From: Citrus sinensis
Taxonomy: Eukaryota > Streptophyta > Magnoliopsida > Sapindales > Rutaceae
Assembly (NCBI RefSeq): GCF_022201045.2
Contig: NC_068559.1
Span: 23,071,501-23,135,500 of the forward strand
Length of the DNA: 64,000 nt
Reading direction: 5' to 3'
In this document: one piece after another, positions 24,153 to 36,289 of the stretch
How positions within the stretch are numbered: position 1 is the stretch's first letter
How the letters are laid out: each line of letters begins with the position of its first letter
Program-made: the position numbers and the translations under genes
The notes under the pieces: generated by a model
The model's database searches: none
The model's input: only the letters and a program-made list of their open reading frames with translations
What the model was told of the DNA's origin: nothing

Positions 24153-27100
24153 ATGGGTAAAGTTTCATTATTTATTTATGTAACAATAGCCCTGCTCCTA
24201 CTCCTGCTTCTTTCAAAATCTCCTAATAAACCCCATAGCAACCGCCGCCACCGCAGACTGAAAGTCCGCTCTTCCTTCAACTTCAGGCCCACCCATCACG
24301 AGCCGGTCCCCTTTGACCCGCTCGTGGCCGACATTGAGCGCCGCCGCGAGGACCGGCAGTGGGAGAAGCAGTACATTGAGCACGCCCATCACGAGTTGAG
24401 TCACAATCACGATGCTGCCCCCGGCGAGGAGGCCCAGCCTGAGTGGGAGGATTTTATGAATGCCGAAGATTATTTGAACGATGAGGAGAAGTTTAATGTC
24501 ACTGATAGGTACTTACATTTTCATGACATCATCGAGTAAAAGCTTTAGCTTTCAATATTTGAACTGTAAGCATAAGCTCATACTACTTACTCAATGCGAT
24601 TTAATTATTCATCTTGTTTTGCTACAAATGGATATTGTAGGTTGGTGTTGCTGTTTCCAAAGATTGATGTGAATCCAGCCGATGGATATATTAATGAGGA
24701 TGAGTTGACTGATTGGAACATGCAGCAGGCAGAGAGGGATGTGATGCATAGGACTCAGAGGGAGATGGAGACTCATGATAAAAATAAAGATGGATTTGTG
24801 TCATTTGCTGAGTACGAGCCTCCCACTTGGGTTCGTAATTCTGGTAGATATCCCTTTTTTTCCTTTTTTTTTTCTTTTTCTTTTGAAGATTATTATATTT
24901 TATGGCTTACTAGGATTGTGAAATTTATGACGGGGTTTTCACCGATGTTTGTGCATTAATGCATTTCAGTTATTTTCTTATATGTTCTCTGCTGCTTATC
25001 TGGTTTTGAGTTCCATGTGTACACTGAATTAGGGCTTTGATATGGTGTCTATGTGTTTAGTGAGTGATGGAATGTGCCATTTCTGTTGCACCTGTTTTTA
25101 GATTTCCTTTCCTCTACTATTGCTAATATCATTCCATGGAAATAGTGGCGGACTTATCATCATATGTGGATACCTGTTGTATCTGGTTTATCTTGTACTT
25201 CAATTGAATGTATGCAGTTTGTGATGGGTGTTAGTGCCTCATTTCAAAATTGTTGTTCTCTTATTTATGCTGCCTTTTTAAAAATTAAATGAAAATGAAG
25301 TATGGGCTCCTTAAAAGAGTACATTAATATAGTTCATCTTAGTATTATGCCCTGTTAATGAACCAACTCCACCTTTAGGATTTTTTCATCATCATGAATT
25401 CCATTGTGACTGAAAACAGAAATAACCATCCCTTCATCTCTCTATCACTTCTATTTAATTCTCTTCTTAGTTTCTTTACCTACATGTACTCTTGTTCTAT
25501 AGTTTAGTTGTTGATGTTCAGGAAATCTTATTCTTGTTGGTATGAATTGTTCGAGTTTTTTTCAATGCACAGGCATTCTGTGTAAATTTCTGTCTGAATT
25601 TTCTATCTGTTCACACTGAGCAAGCGCATACATATATATATATTGGTGTAGAACTTGTCACATATTCATCAATAAATCCTTTATACCTATCACATAATTA
25701 TAGCTTAATAACAGCTGATGTTACCCTAGACCCAAATTCATGCAATTCAATTGGTGATGTAAAATTCTTCTTTGAATGTTGATACGTTCTCTTAAGGTTT
25801 TGAGCTATACTAATCTTCTTCCAAAATTTTGGGCCATCTAGCATGGAGCCTTTATCACCAGTATGCTTCATTGATGACCTTTATCTTGTGTTAATTATTG
25901 GGGCATTAACCCAAATTTCATGTCAGACTGTCTGATTACTAATGATTTTTTTCCCATTATTTTTAATTTACTAGATAATAACTCCTTTGGCTATGATATG
26001 GGCTGGTGGAAGGAGGAGCACTTTAATGCATCAGATGCAGATGGAGATGGTCTTTTGAATCTAACCGAGTTCAATGAGTGAGGCTTCCACTATAGTAGCA
26101 GTCTCATATATAATGATAAGTTTTTCCCTCAGGGGAAAAGGGGGGAAAAAAGCTTTCTTGTTGCTATTCTTCTAATGGAAGATAATTGTTTATGTGATTT
26201 ATGATGTTGTAGTTTTCTGCATCCAGCTGACACCAAGAATCCAAAGCTTATTCTATGGTTATCCAAGGAAGAAGTAAGGTGACATAGATTTCTCAAAATC
26301 CTCTTTTCTGTAGTCTGTTCATATTTGTGCAACAAGATTTATTATCTTCACTCTGCTTCATGATGAGTGACATGTATCATGGTCTTGGGTATCAGGAAAA
26401 TTTGAACCAGATTTCTTGCTTCACTTTCATGATACCATTTTGAAATAAAGGCCTAAATAATCTCTAGCTATGGATACATATTTCCTAGTGCTAGTAGATT
26501 TGTTCAACAAATCACTTCATCCCAATTGGAATTGCAATGTTGTTATTAATTATTATTTATTTTATCGCTATCTTGTTTGATGTGCCCCTCATGCGTTCCT
26601 TTCTATAATGTTAAATCTTGTTAGGTCATAACGTCATTAGTTTGATGCATTTTGGCTTCTTTTTTTTTTCTTTTTTTCTATAGGGAACGAGACTCAGATA
26701 GAGATGGGAAAGTGAATTTTAAGGAATTTTTCCATGGGCTCTTTGACTTGGTAAGGAACTATGATGATGAAGGTCATAATTCTTCACATCCATCTGATGA
26801 CACAATGGATGCCCCTGCCAGACAATTGTTTGGTCAGCTTGACAAAGACGGTGACGGGTACTCATTAAAAACAAAAGATACATTATTACTCTGTTATATT
26901 GATGAAGTTACTTTGTTATATGTTCAAACTAACTTCATTTGTCTTTTCACTTTGCAGATATTTATCAGATGTTGAACTACTTCCTATAATTGGAAAACTC
27001 CATCCGTCAGAGCGTTACTATGCAAAACAACAAGCGGATTACATCATATCACAGGTATACAGATTGAGAGTATAAGATTTTTCTTTGATATTTCAAGTTG

Positions 27101-28950
27101 TGTGCGGTTTTGACTTTGTATTGCTAATCTGAACTATTCATATATGGATGTGCTTCTTTCTGTAGTTATTGTGAATATTGATATTAAGCAATTATCAGGA
27201 ATGAAGACTGGCTTATTACTGTTGCATAGACTTGTTTTGTTTACGTAATATAACCACAATTTTAACTCCTTTTGTGGATAATTGAAGGACATTTTAGGTC
27301 TTTCTTGAGGCACCCATCACTCTGTATAACTAAAGAAAGGAATTGAATTCGGTTAATATATTTGTTTACATTAGGAAATCTGGTAGACGTTGCTTAGTGT
27401 GATTGATGGCATATATAAAGTAATGAAGAGGGCTGTCCTCATCTTACGAGAAGCTTCACCTTCTTGCAATTGTTGTTGTTATCATCTCTTAAAGTTAGAT
27501 CCCAGTGCTATGTGGAATGTGGATTGAAATGGGATCATAAAGTTTGTTCAAATTCAAATTAAAAAGTTTGCTTGAAGCAAAATCTTCATAACCAGAGCTT
27601 TCTCCCAAGATGTTTGTTTATGGTCCTCAATCCTCTTGGAGCTTCTGATGAAGATTGTATGGGAATGGGTGCATGGCTTGTATGCTGGCTACCATATGAA
27701 TCACATGTGATTGAGATTGTAGAGTTTAGACCTAGGACTTGGGATGACTAAGGCTTAAGTTGCTTTTTAATATGTTATGTTATATTTTCATCTTGATTTG
27801 TTTTGTTTGATGAGTAAAAGTTGCCTCTTGAAAGGATTTTACTCTGCCCTGTGAAATTACACAGTTCAAGTGTCATCTAGTTCTGTGGCATGGAAAAGGA
27901 ATGATCATGCTACATAGCTTGATATACTAAGAGATTGACGATTACATGGCTTAAATATGCGGTATAACAAGCCATGTATTTCACACACTCGCAACACACT
28001 GGCTGTGGACAACATTGTTTAATGAAAATACTGGCCTTGAAAATAAAGGTTTCCTTTATAATCTTTGTTTCTTGCATGCTTTGAGGGCAACCAGGATTTC
28101 TCTGTTTAAGAAACTTCTAGTGTACGGGTATGACTTGCTATGAGATTCTGACGTGTATCCTTCTTCCTTCAATACTTGTTCCAGAAGTGTGGCATTCTTT
28201 GTAGAAATTTTAGATGACATACTTTATCAAGTTGATAGCTGAAACTTTTTGTGAACTTGATTGGAATTAAATTACTTCAATAACTCTTTGAGGGTCGGAC
28301 TGAGTGGTGAAGACCCTTAGATTCCACCAAGAGGTGAGGGGTTCAAATCCTTCTGTCCTCCTTGGGATGTCAATATCCCTCAAGTTTATTGACTACCAAG
28401 ATTGTAGTGTCTTGCTGTAGTCCCTGGTTTAGACATTGGTGTACTTAGAAAGGATACACCAAAGGATTTTTTGGGTGGAGAGAAGAAAAGAAAATAAAAG
28501 AAAAATGAAAAAAATAAGTGTCTGTTGTGGTACGATGCATCATGCAGCTCAAATTGTGATTAACTACTGTATTGTTACTGTTAAAACTTTTGGCCTTTGG
28601 CATCAGATCCAGAATATTCTATATAAGGGACGCCTCAAAATTGCTTTCTACTGTAGAAAGGGAAATTTGTTTATATTGTACCGTAAGTTGACAATATGAA
28701 CTCGCCTCCTTGTGCCTGGAAATAGAACGATTATTGCAAAGCTTGTTCTGAAAATAAGGTCTAGTTTGCTTTGGTAGTAAGTCAAGAAGCATTGGTATTG
28801 AACATTGTTCAAATGTCTCTGCAGGCAGACACAGATAAAGATGGCCGTCTAACCTTGTTAGAAATGATTGAGAACCCGTATGTATTTTACAGTGCTATTT
28901 TCACTGATGAAGACGATGATGACTACATATACCATGACGAGTTCCGCTAA
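24153..28950 (+). CDS. Six-EF-hand calumenin/reticulocalbin-like secretory-pathway protein
   Basis: Seven exons join in phase to give 374 residues: 24153-24508, 24641-24843, 25975-26077, 26213-26278, 26684-26857, 26958-27054 and 28825-28950. Residues 5-20 are a Leu-rich hydrophobic segment (signal peptide or anchor), followed by a basic stretch and a His/acid-rich linker. Six EF-hand loops begin at about residues 128, 165, 208, 247, 297 and 336. Loops 2-6 keep DxDxDG-like spacing (DADGDGLLNLTE, DSDRDGKVNFKE, LDKDGDGYLSDVE, DTDKDGRLTLLE). Loop 1 (DVNPADGYINEDE) is divergent. The C-terminus ends HDEFR; HDEF is the ER-retention-like tail of CREC proteins, here capped by an extra Arg. This suggests Ca2+ binding in the ER/Golgi lumen. 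Arabidopsis At5g08580 looks like the counterpart (from memory). Confidence 0.9.
28288..28460 (+). mobile_element. tRNA-derived SINE in the last intron of the EF-hand gene
   Basis: A box A-like stretch (ggactgagtggtgaagac) is followed by a box B-like ggttcaaatcc at 28340-28350, the pol III promoter layout of tRNA-derived SINEs. The body downstream (tttattgactaccaagattg) recurs in diverged form at 42690-42864. Borders are approximate; I could not fix a target-site duplication. Confidence 0.6.
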
Positions 28951-29057
28951 TTTCAGTCCACGTAAGAGGAAACATTCTATTTGCTTTGAGTTTTGGCATC
29001 TTTGTTCATAACCATCTGCTTTCCGAATTATCAAATGCATTTTCACCATAATTGCAG

Positions 29058-29200
29058 GATACTAAGGAAACTACAGTCGCTTCAAATTCTTTGTTGGTGA
29101 GAATGTAATACTTAAGTAATTATGGAAGCCTTTTACATCATTTATTGTGGATTGTGGCAATTGAAATTGCCATTCATGGTGAGTGGCCGTTATATCTAAA
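29058..29200. repeat. Diverged direct duplication, copy 1
   Basis: Shares ttcaaattctttgtt, ttattgtggattgtgg and ccattcatgg(t/c)gagtg text, in the same order, with 29808-29925. It lies just after the EF-hand stop codon, in presumed 3' UTR. Confidence 0.6.
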
Positions 29201-29807
29201 GTGTACGCGTATTTTGCATGAAGACCATTTCAGCATTTTTTATGGATCTTTATTGCAGATTTTGGACTTGAGATTGTGCAAGGAGTTAATAGGATAACAG
29301 TTAGGATATCAACCTTTGGGGGAACATTTGTTAAAATTGCTTACAGTTTCCATATTCTTGGTTTTCTCGATACACATTTGTACCATGTAACATCAGACTG
29401 ATTTTTATTGTTTAGAAGCTTGTCCGTTACAATCAGCAAGGTTGCTTTTTGATTGGTGTAGACATATGCAATTGATGACTTGATTGCTGTTGTTGTCGTT
29501 TGTTTCTTAATGATATTTTATGAGATTCACCCAAATTCGAAAATCGAACCCTATAATTCACATATGGAGAAAATCCTACATTAACTCGCCTGGGGATCGG
29601 GCCTGGAGGCATCAAATCAAACCTTCGTTTGATGCTTCAATTTTTCTTTTTATAATTAATGCAGTGAACATTTACATTTATGCTTGATGTCAGAAAGGTA
29701 ACGACTTGAAAAAGAATTGCCGGTTTTAGATTGGGGACATCTTGGTTTATAAAAATGTCTGCATTCTGAGTAACCAAATTCTTTCCAAGTTCTAACCATA
29801 AGTACAA

Positions 29808-29925
29808 GGTGCTGAGGAAACTGTCATAGATTCAAATTCTTTGTTAATTACAACCTTTTATTGTGGATTGTGGCCATTGAAAATGCCATCCATGGCGAGT
29901 GCCTGTTAACTCTACATAATAGAAC
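29808..29925. repeat. Diverged direct duplication, copy 2
   Basis: This is the second copy of the block at 29058-29200, with scattered changes and small gaps. The order of shared words is kept, so this is a true duplication rather than shared simple sequence. Confidence 0.6.
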
Positions 29926-30259
29926 ACACAGTATATGAGATGAAAGTAGCCAAGAAATTTTATAAAAATGCCTCAATCATGTCCAACATTCAAATGAAAG
30001 AATATGGTTAGAAATATCAAATTGGTATCTGACGATGATAGTTAAATTGAGACCATTTTGCAAATGAATATTTATATGCAAAAATGATATTTCTTTTCCC
30101 CTGCAGTTTTCTCAGATCCTTGAACAAAATTACCGAATAGTATGAGAGCTATTAATTTATTAGAAAAAGACATTCTTACAAACGATTGTACAACACTTTG
30201 CATAAAACTGTGCATTTTAATAAAACAAAATTGTAACAAATTTATAAATATTAAAAATT

Positions 30260-30837
30260 GATCCTTTACACCCTCATGGTTGACTACTTAAATCCATTTC
30301 TCATTTTTTCGGTAAATCAATCTCTCTTAAAATCTCAAGAGATTGTATCTTTCCAACTTTATTATATAGTTTATCAATTTCAATAAAATCTTTATCAGCA
30401 AACATTTCACTGTTAGCCGAATTTGTTAATGCATATCCTATGGCATATGTTATGATATGTGGATAAGATCCATCAAGCATTATATCAAAGTATTTAAAAT
30501 AATGACGTAAGGTTAATGTCTTATTTATATTCCGGTCTCTAAAGCTTATAGAATATTTAGTGTATATCTTAAATATTAATTTTTCATAACTAAGGTTTCC
30601 TTATATTATTCCAAGGAGTGCATGTTTTCGATCTTTTATTATATTATCCAGTACAGTTAAATTTACTAGACTATCTATTCCTTCTAAAAAAGATGAGCTT
30701 TTATTATAATTTGGATTCCTCCAATATGAATATATCCAATCTTGGGTCTATCACTAGATCTTATCTTACAATTTTATTTTCTATACCTGGTTTTAATAAT
30801 AAAAGTGTTCGGGTTGGATTTTTCTAAAAAACTTCAG
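30260..30837 (-). pseudogene. Viral movement protein remnant, C-terminal half
   Basis: Minus-strand translation shows conserved 30K-type movement protein text such as GYIHIGGIQIIIKA, with DGSYPHIITYAIGYAL further on. In caulimovirids this protein forms tubules through plasmodesmata. Stops and frame changes interrupt it, and its upstream half is separated from it by the solo LTR at 30845-31562. Confidence 0.7.
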
Positions 30838-30844
30838 AAGTATA
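30838..30844. repeat. Putative target-site duplication of the solo LTR, left
   Basis: The string aagtata is repeated at 31563-31569 and brackets the LTR-like insert. Ty3/gypsy elements usually make 5-bp duplications, so the last bases may be chance matches. Confidence 0.5.
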
Positions 30845-31562
30845 GTCGACCCTAATTTACTTAGAACTCATTGTTGTTGTCGAGCTGACCACGTAAGTAC
30901 AACCTGGAGCCTATGTTGGCGACCTGGTTCACAAGTACGACCTGAGATTTATGTGAATAACCTGATTTAAGAATACAACCTTAGACCTATATGAGCGACC
31001 AGGAAATTCACCGGTCCGACCTCGAAATTTATTTGCCCGACCAGAGAATTAGCTTGACATAGAAGTTAAGATAACGTGGCCTAATTTCTAGGAAAGTTGT
31101 GTGCCACGATCTATTTAAACTATCTCCAACCGATGACCACGTGCAACTGCTGAAGAAAGTGGGCAGAAGTTAAAGGTGGTAACCACCCATGACCAGGGGC
31201 CTATTTAAGCTGAAAATGGCAACTGAGGTGGAGGTTAGCAAAAATCAACCAAAAAAACTCTAGAAGTGACCTATCTAAGAGCCTTAACAGAGCTTACCAG
31301 ATTTTGAGTTCTTTGATCGGAAAATTCCTTTCTTTTGAACCCATTCACAATTCTTCCCTCTCATTTTTATCTCTTTATACACAATTTCTGACTTAAGCAT
31401 CGGAGGGTCTGCGCCGGAAACCCACCGGCGTATCCTAACCGTGTTTTCTGGTTGACAGGTACGGAAAATTGCGGTCATATTGGCGTTTGAGCTTGGATTC
31501 GTGCTGTAATTCCCCTAAAGAAACAAATTCAGATGTTGAGGTCGTTTTTCGGTATCAACAAA
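30845..31562 (-). mobile_element. Solo LTR of a plant LTR retrotransposon (probably Ty3/gypsy)
   Basis: On the minus strand the insert begins within TTTGTTGATACC and runs about 718 bp. It carries the promoter-end text typical of plant gypsy LTRs (plus strand: gcatcggagggtctgcgccg, then gttttctggttgacaggtac) and the repeated gacct/cgacc words common in such LTRs. Viral movement-protein text continues on both sides, and aagtata flanks it at 30838-30844 and 31563-31569. No internal gag/pol or second LTR is next to it, so it is a solo LTR left by LTR-LTR recombination. It inserted after the virus did. Confidence 0.7.
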
Positions 31563-31569
31563 AAGTATA

Positions 31570-31830
31570 TTTGTATTTCCTCTAACATGCCTAATTTTGA
31601 TATGTTCTTCCCTTACAGTGGCACTGAAATACGTTATATTTTTTTTTCTTTTAATCATGTTAGCAATTCCTTGTGCTAATATATTGATTGGGGTCAGATG
31701 TTTCAAATCCCCTTTTTACTAATCTTAAGGTTTTTTTTAATAAAAACTTAATTCTCTATTAAGAGAACCTTGTTCTTTTAATTCTTCATTCTAATATAAA
31801 TCTCTATTATCTAATTCTTCTATATACACT
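31570..31830 (-). pseudogene. Viral movement protein remnant, N-terminal half
   Basis: The minus frame at 31706-31570 reads HLTPINILAQGIANMI, followed by TYFSATVREEHIKIRHVRG, matching the start of the movement-protein core. It is contiguous in sense with 30837-30260 once the solo LTR is set aside. Stops lie upstream. Confidence 0.6.
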
Positions 31831-31859
31831 CTCAATCTGAGCTATTTAAAGTCTCCTCA

Positions 31860-32340
31860 GAAAGGTAGTATATGCTATCATTATCACTAACATCTTCATT
31901 ATTAGTGATTAACTCTAAATCATTGAAATTCTCAAACATTTTGATATTTACTTTTTTTTCTTAGGACATTTATTTGCATAATGCTCTTCTTCATTATATA
32001 ATCAACATTTACATTTTTGGGGTGTGTTGGTTTTAGATTTTCCTTTAAATTTATTCCTTTTGAAGATTTTCTTCTTAAATTTATTTTTCTTGTAATATTT
32101 CTCATTGGTTTTAAAGAATTCATTCTTTTTGAATTTCTCCTCATGTTTATAGGTTTTATCTGAACATCTAAATATTGGTTAATCTTCTAAATACAATCCT
32201 CGATATTGTATTTTCATAAGTCTTTTATCTCTTATTTTAGCACACAGCTCGTTTATTCTATTTCGTCCAAACTTGATTCTATTTCCTAGGGTATCAGTGT
32301 TTGTACTATCTATGTATTCTTTACTATACTCTAGCATAAT
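31860..32340 (-). pseudogene. Viral coat-protein region remnant with decayed zinc knuckle
   Basis: The minus strand encodes a strongly basic Lys/Asn-rich stretch (about 32150-32020), then a Cys/His knuckle at about 32015-31967, then an acidic tail. The knuckle keeps the outer Cys residues and the His but has a stop codon and lacks the usual inner Cys and Gly. This basic-knuckle-acidic order is typical of caulimovirid coat proteins, which package DNA. Confidence 0.6.
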
Positions 32341-32344
32341 TACC

Positions 32345-34670
32345 CCCCCCCCCCAAACAATACTGATATGCTTACAATGAGTATACACTTAGTGCCATAG
32401 GGATCTTTTTCCAAAATACACTAGATTTGTGACTTTAAAATTCAAGATTTTCATTCTAGTTTTATTAATTTTGATCTGCTAAAGTATTTCTCGTTCCATC
32501 TCTTCTACATCTATTTTTAAAGCTTTTTAATGTATTAACTATAATTTTATAAAGTTCTAAATGATTATCATGTCCATAAAGATCTATATATTCTAAATTA
32601 GATCATGTATTTATAATTATTTGTCACTCATAAGACATAGACCAAAATTTTTCCTCTAACATATCTATAAGCTATCTTCCCAGCTAAGGTACATCTCATC
32701 TAGGCTTTCATTCAGCATTCTAGATCAAAACGTTCATATGATTATTGTTATTATCCATTATGGACGATTTTGAGTCCCGATATTAACTCTACACCTGTCT
32801 TGAATTATTTCCAAACTATTGAATATGACTTCCATTAATGCTATCCTATTTTCTTGTTTGAATGAATCAAATATTTCTCGATAATTATTAAGGATTATCA
32901 TTTTCATCTCTCTTCATACAAGCGTTTGCATGTAACTAATATAATTTTAACAATAGAAATTTTATAAATAACTTAATATTCTTTACCAGAATCTAAATTA
33001 TCATTTACATATGAAAACTTGTTAAGTAATCTCTCAACTTTTATGAATTTAAGTTACTTTTATCACTTCCTATCTCATAAAATCCTAGAAAACAAACAAG
33101 GCCCAATATACTTTTGTTTGTTGTTAAAATATAAGAAGATAGTTCAAGATTATTAATCACTACACTATCTCTCAATATTATGGAATAAATTCACTAATTG
33201 TCTTCAACTATAGATTGGTCCACAGTCCGCACCGCCATAACTCCACACATCATGCAAGATTACTCTAACGACTATTCTGCACGGCCTAACACAACATACA
33301 ATAGACTAGCATAATAGGATATGTCTAAATAAATTTCTTACAATCGTCTCTAGAATAGTGCTTAGTAATAAGAAATCTTCTTCATTTAGCACAAGTGTTG
33401 GCATGTAAGATTCTTGGTTAATCTCTAAGAAAATATAAAATATATGAAGATTATAATATCACTCAAAAAGAGTTTTATTAATTGCATAACATGAATTTTT
33501 ACAAAGGGATATTATAGAATACAGATGTGAGTGAAGGATTAAACATATGATGCCCTCTTCTTTTTATATGATTATATTTATAAACTTAAAGAGATTAGGT
33601 TATCTCTTTTTACATGACATATGTTATATCCTCCACATCGATCATGGATTCTCTGGAGATAAGGTGACCCCTTCCTCTTTTATTATTGAGGATAGTTCTT
33701 CTCTTCTTTTTCTATACCTATTATGAGCTCTGATAAACTTTATCCTTTTAAAATCTTTTCCTTTGAATTATTGATGCTTTCGGCTAGCATCATTTATCTT
33801 TTCAATGACATTTCTGTCATATGCTTATTATGAGCTCCTCATCTAGTGACATGTCCTCCCCGCTAGATTCCCCTTTTAATCTTTCATAACAATAGCCACA
33901 TGATAACTAATGCTTTAACAACTTGCATATCTCATGGTGTGATGGCAAGCTAAACTTCATAAGATTTTCATATATTATTTTTTTCCTTTTTCAATATTAT
34001 CTGCTTGGCTAGTATGCTTTTCTTTTTGCTCATAGAAAAGATTATATGTTCTTTGGTGGCCTCGTTGAGCCAAACTTTTTCCTTACTTATCCTCTTGAGT
34101 GTCCTTCATAATTATTTGATTTAGATCAATTGTGAGACTTATTTTCTTACTGTTAATACCAACTTGAATCATGTGTTGCGCTGGATTCCACTTATTATCA
34201 CAGTATTCAGGGCAAGTAGTGAGGATCTTACTAAAAATCATTTCTTTTGTCTTAGCCTTATTATTACCACTTATTATCCTTTTAAGATCATTGAAAGCCT
34301 TTTTAATTTTTCTAAGTGTTCTTCTAATTCTCTACAATCATTATTGACATAAACAAGGCTAAAAAAACTATATTCAAACATGTTTTTTTTATCATTTTTA
34401 GATCAGCTCCTAAAACAAGGCTAATCCTTAGGTACAACCCTGAATTATCTAGTATTACAACCTAGTTAAGACGAATCTCATAGGCTATTTTACCATTTCT
34501 TTTATAATCATAAACGTAATCGCTTCCTAAAGGGATTTTAATCATTAGAATAAATTGTCTCATTTTGTCATATTGAGGCTTTGAGCTTATTGAAGAGCTT
34601 TGAGCTTATTGAAGAGCTTTGAAAACCCTCTTTTGCTAAGTTAATATTGTGAGTTACCACTAATGATTAG
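32345..34670. repeat. Left arm of the ~2.3-kb inverted repeat (viral)
   Basis: This arm matches the reverse complement of about 36980-39366 almost end to end, with mismatches and small gaps. Clear anchors are the coat-start text near 32370-32460, the promoter region near 33180-33600, and the inclusion-protein text near 34080-34620. It is read on the minus strand. The inner end has a 21-bp unit (gctttgagcttattgaaga) repeated in tandem at 34575-34618, absent from the other arm. Confidence 0.85.
33575..33582 (-). promoter_or_regulatory. TATA box of the left viral copy
   Basis: The minus strand reads TATAAATA, at the place equivalent to 38115-38122 in the right copy. It lies in the viral intergenic region before the coat-protein frame, where the pregenomic RNA promoter is expected. 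Confidence 0.55.
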
Positions 34671-34859
34671 AGGGATATAATTTATTTTTCCTTTTTTCAT
34701 AGAACCTAATTATGAAATAGAAATAAGTCCTATATTATTAGGCATGAACTTTCTTAAAAATTTCTTTTCTTACTATATAGGAGAAAGAAAAATAAGCATA
34801 ATAATTGAAGAGATTAAACAAACCATATCAAGATATGTCTAATCTTTTTATAATATATC

Positions 34860-35240
34860 TAAAATTGATTATACTATATTATAGGCATAGGCCAGAATGG
34901 TTCCATGCTTTAATTGATACTGGTTCATGAGTTAGTTTAGCTAATTTCAAGATTTATCCAAAATCTTATTGGAAAGATAATAAGCCCTTAACAAGAAAAG
35001 ATATAAATGGTGAACAAATCACCTTAGGAGAATGTAGAATTAAAACTTTAATACAAATAGAGGATTATATTCTAAGTACACCTATATTATGTTCCTATGA
35101 TCATATGGGTGCATATATAAATTTAGGAGTTGATTTTCTTTGTCAATTCATTTATTTAATGACTAACGAAACAATTATTGTTAAAACACCATGTAATCAT
35201 TCCATTACAACACCAAGGATTTATAACCCTGTTAGGTGAA
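34860..35240 (+). pseudogene. Viral aspartic protease remnant
   Basis: The frame encodes DTGS at 34916-34927, the catalytic motif of retroviral-type aspartic proteases, followed directly by a stop codon (TGA, 34928-34930). Downstream, the same sense continues with protease-like text ending in a GVDFLCQFI segment. In the virus this protease cleaves the polyprotein. The stop inside the domain shows the copy is dead. Confidence 0.75.
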
Positions 35241-35329
35241 CAACTCGAAAATTACATTTTCGAAGCAGCCAGCGTGGTGATTTCAATATAAAAATCAATC
35301 AAATCACCTCTAATTACAAAGAAATCTTA

Positions 35330-36110
35330 TAAACACCTAATAAAAACGTTAGAGAAAACCTAATTCAATTATGGGAAATTGATAAAATGTCTGCTAAAAT
35401 TGAATTAAAAGATCCAAATGTTATTATAAAAGTCAAGCCTATGAGATATGTGCAAAATGATAGACAAGAATTTGATTAACAAATCAAAGAATTATTATAT
35501 CTCAGGATTATTCAAGAATCTAAAAGCCCACATATAGCCCAACCTTTATGGTTAGGAATCATGTAAAGATTAAACGAGGAAAAGCCTGTATGGTCATTAA
35601 CTATAAAGAATTGAATAAATATACCAAATTTGATGGGTATTTTTTTACCTCCTATAAATAAATTAATTACTTCTATAATCAATAAAAAGATATTTAGGTA
35701 GTTTGATTGCAAATTGGGATTTTGGCAAATCAAACTTAAAGAAGAAAGTATACCATTCATTGCTTTTAATACACCTCAAGGACAATATGAATGGATTGTG
35801 ATACATTTTGGATTAAAGAATGCACCACAAAATTTTTTAAAGGATGGACAAAATTTTCAAAGAATTTCATGAATCTGCATTGTTTATATATATATGATAT
35901 TCTAATATCTTCAGATAATGAAGTTGATCATATTAATCATCTTGCTTCTTTGCAGAGAAATGCAAGAAACGTGAAATGTTATTTTATAAAAAAGAAAGCT
36001 AAGATAATGAAACCTAGGATAGATTTTTTAGGGTTGATAATAGATGAAACGGAGATTGAGATCCAACCTCATATTTATGAAAAAAAAATATTTATTTCCA
36101 GATAAGTTAG
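35330..36110 (+). pseudogene. Viral reverse transcriptase remnant
   Basis: Caulimovirid RT text can be followed through several frames: the DKMSAKIELKDPN entry region, fingers/palm text near 35590-35790, and the palm around 35887-35898. There the active-site box reads YIYD, so the first catalytic Asp of the usual YxDD is lost. Stops (for example near 35479 and 35565) and shifts break the domain. It sits between the protease and RNase H remnants. Confidence 0.8.
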
Positions 36111-36289
36111 AATCTAAAGAACAGATTTAAAGAATTTTAGGATGTCTTCATAATGCTGAAGTTTCATAGAAAATTTAGTTAAAGAAAGACAACCCTTAGA
36201 AAGATTATTGAAAAAGAAGAATACAAAATCTTGGGAAGATCTTCATACCAAGGTGGTAAAGAGGTTAAAAGAAAAATACAGAAATCTAC

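Larger units (their letters stand above)
28951..30200. other. 3' region of the EF-hand gene, with an internal duplication
   Basis: The likely 3' UTR starts here and may hold an intron (cac|gtaaga near 28962 to attgcag|gata near 29058). A block at 29058-29200 recurs in diverged form at 29808-29925. The rest is AT-rich and lacks a coding pattern. Confidence 0.5.

Noticed and set aside
28340..28350. Box B-like sequence as part of a functional tRNA gene
   Set aside because: No cloverleaf can be formed around it, and the same body recurs at 42690-42864 as a SINE copy.
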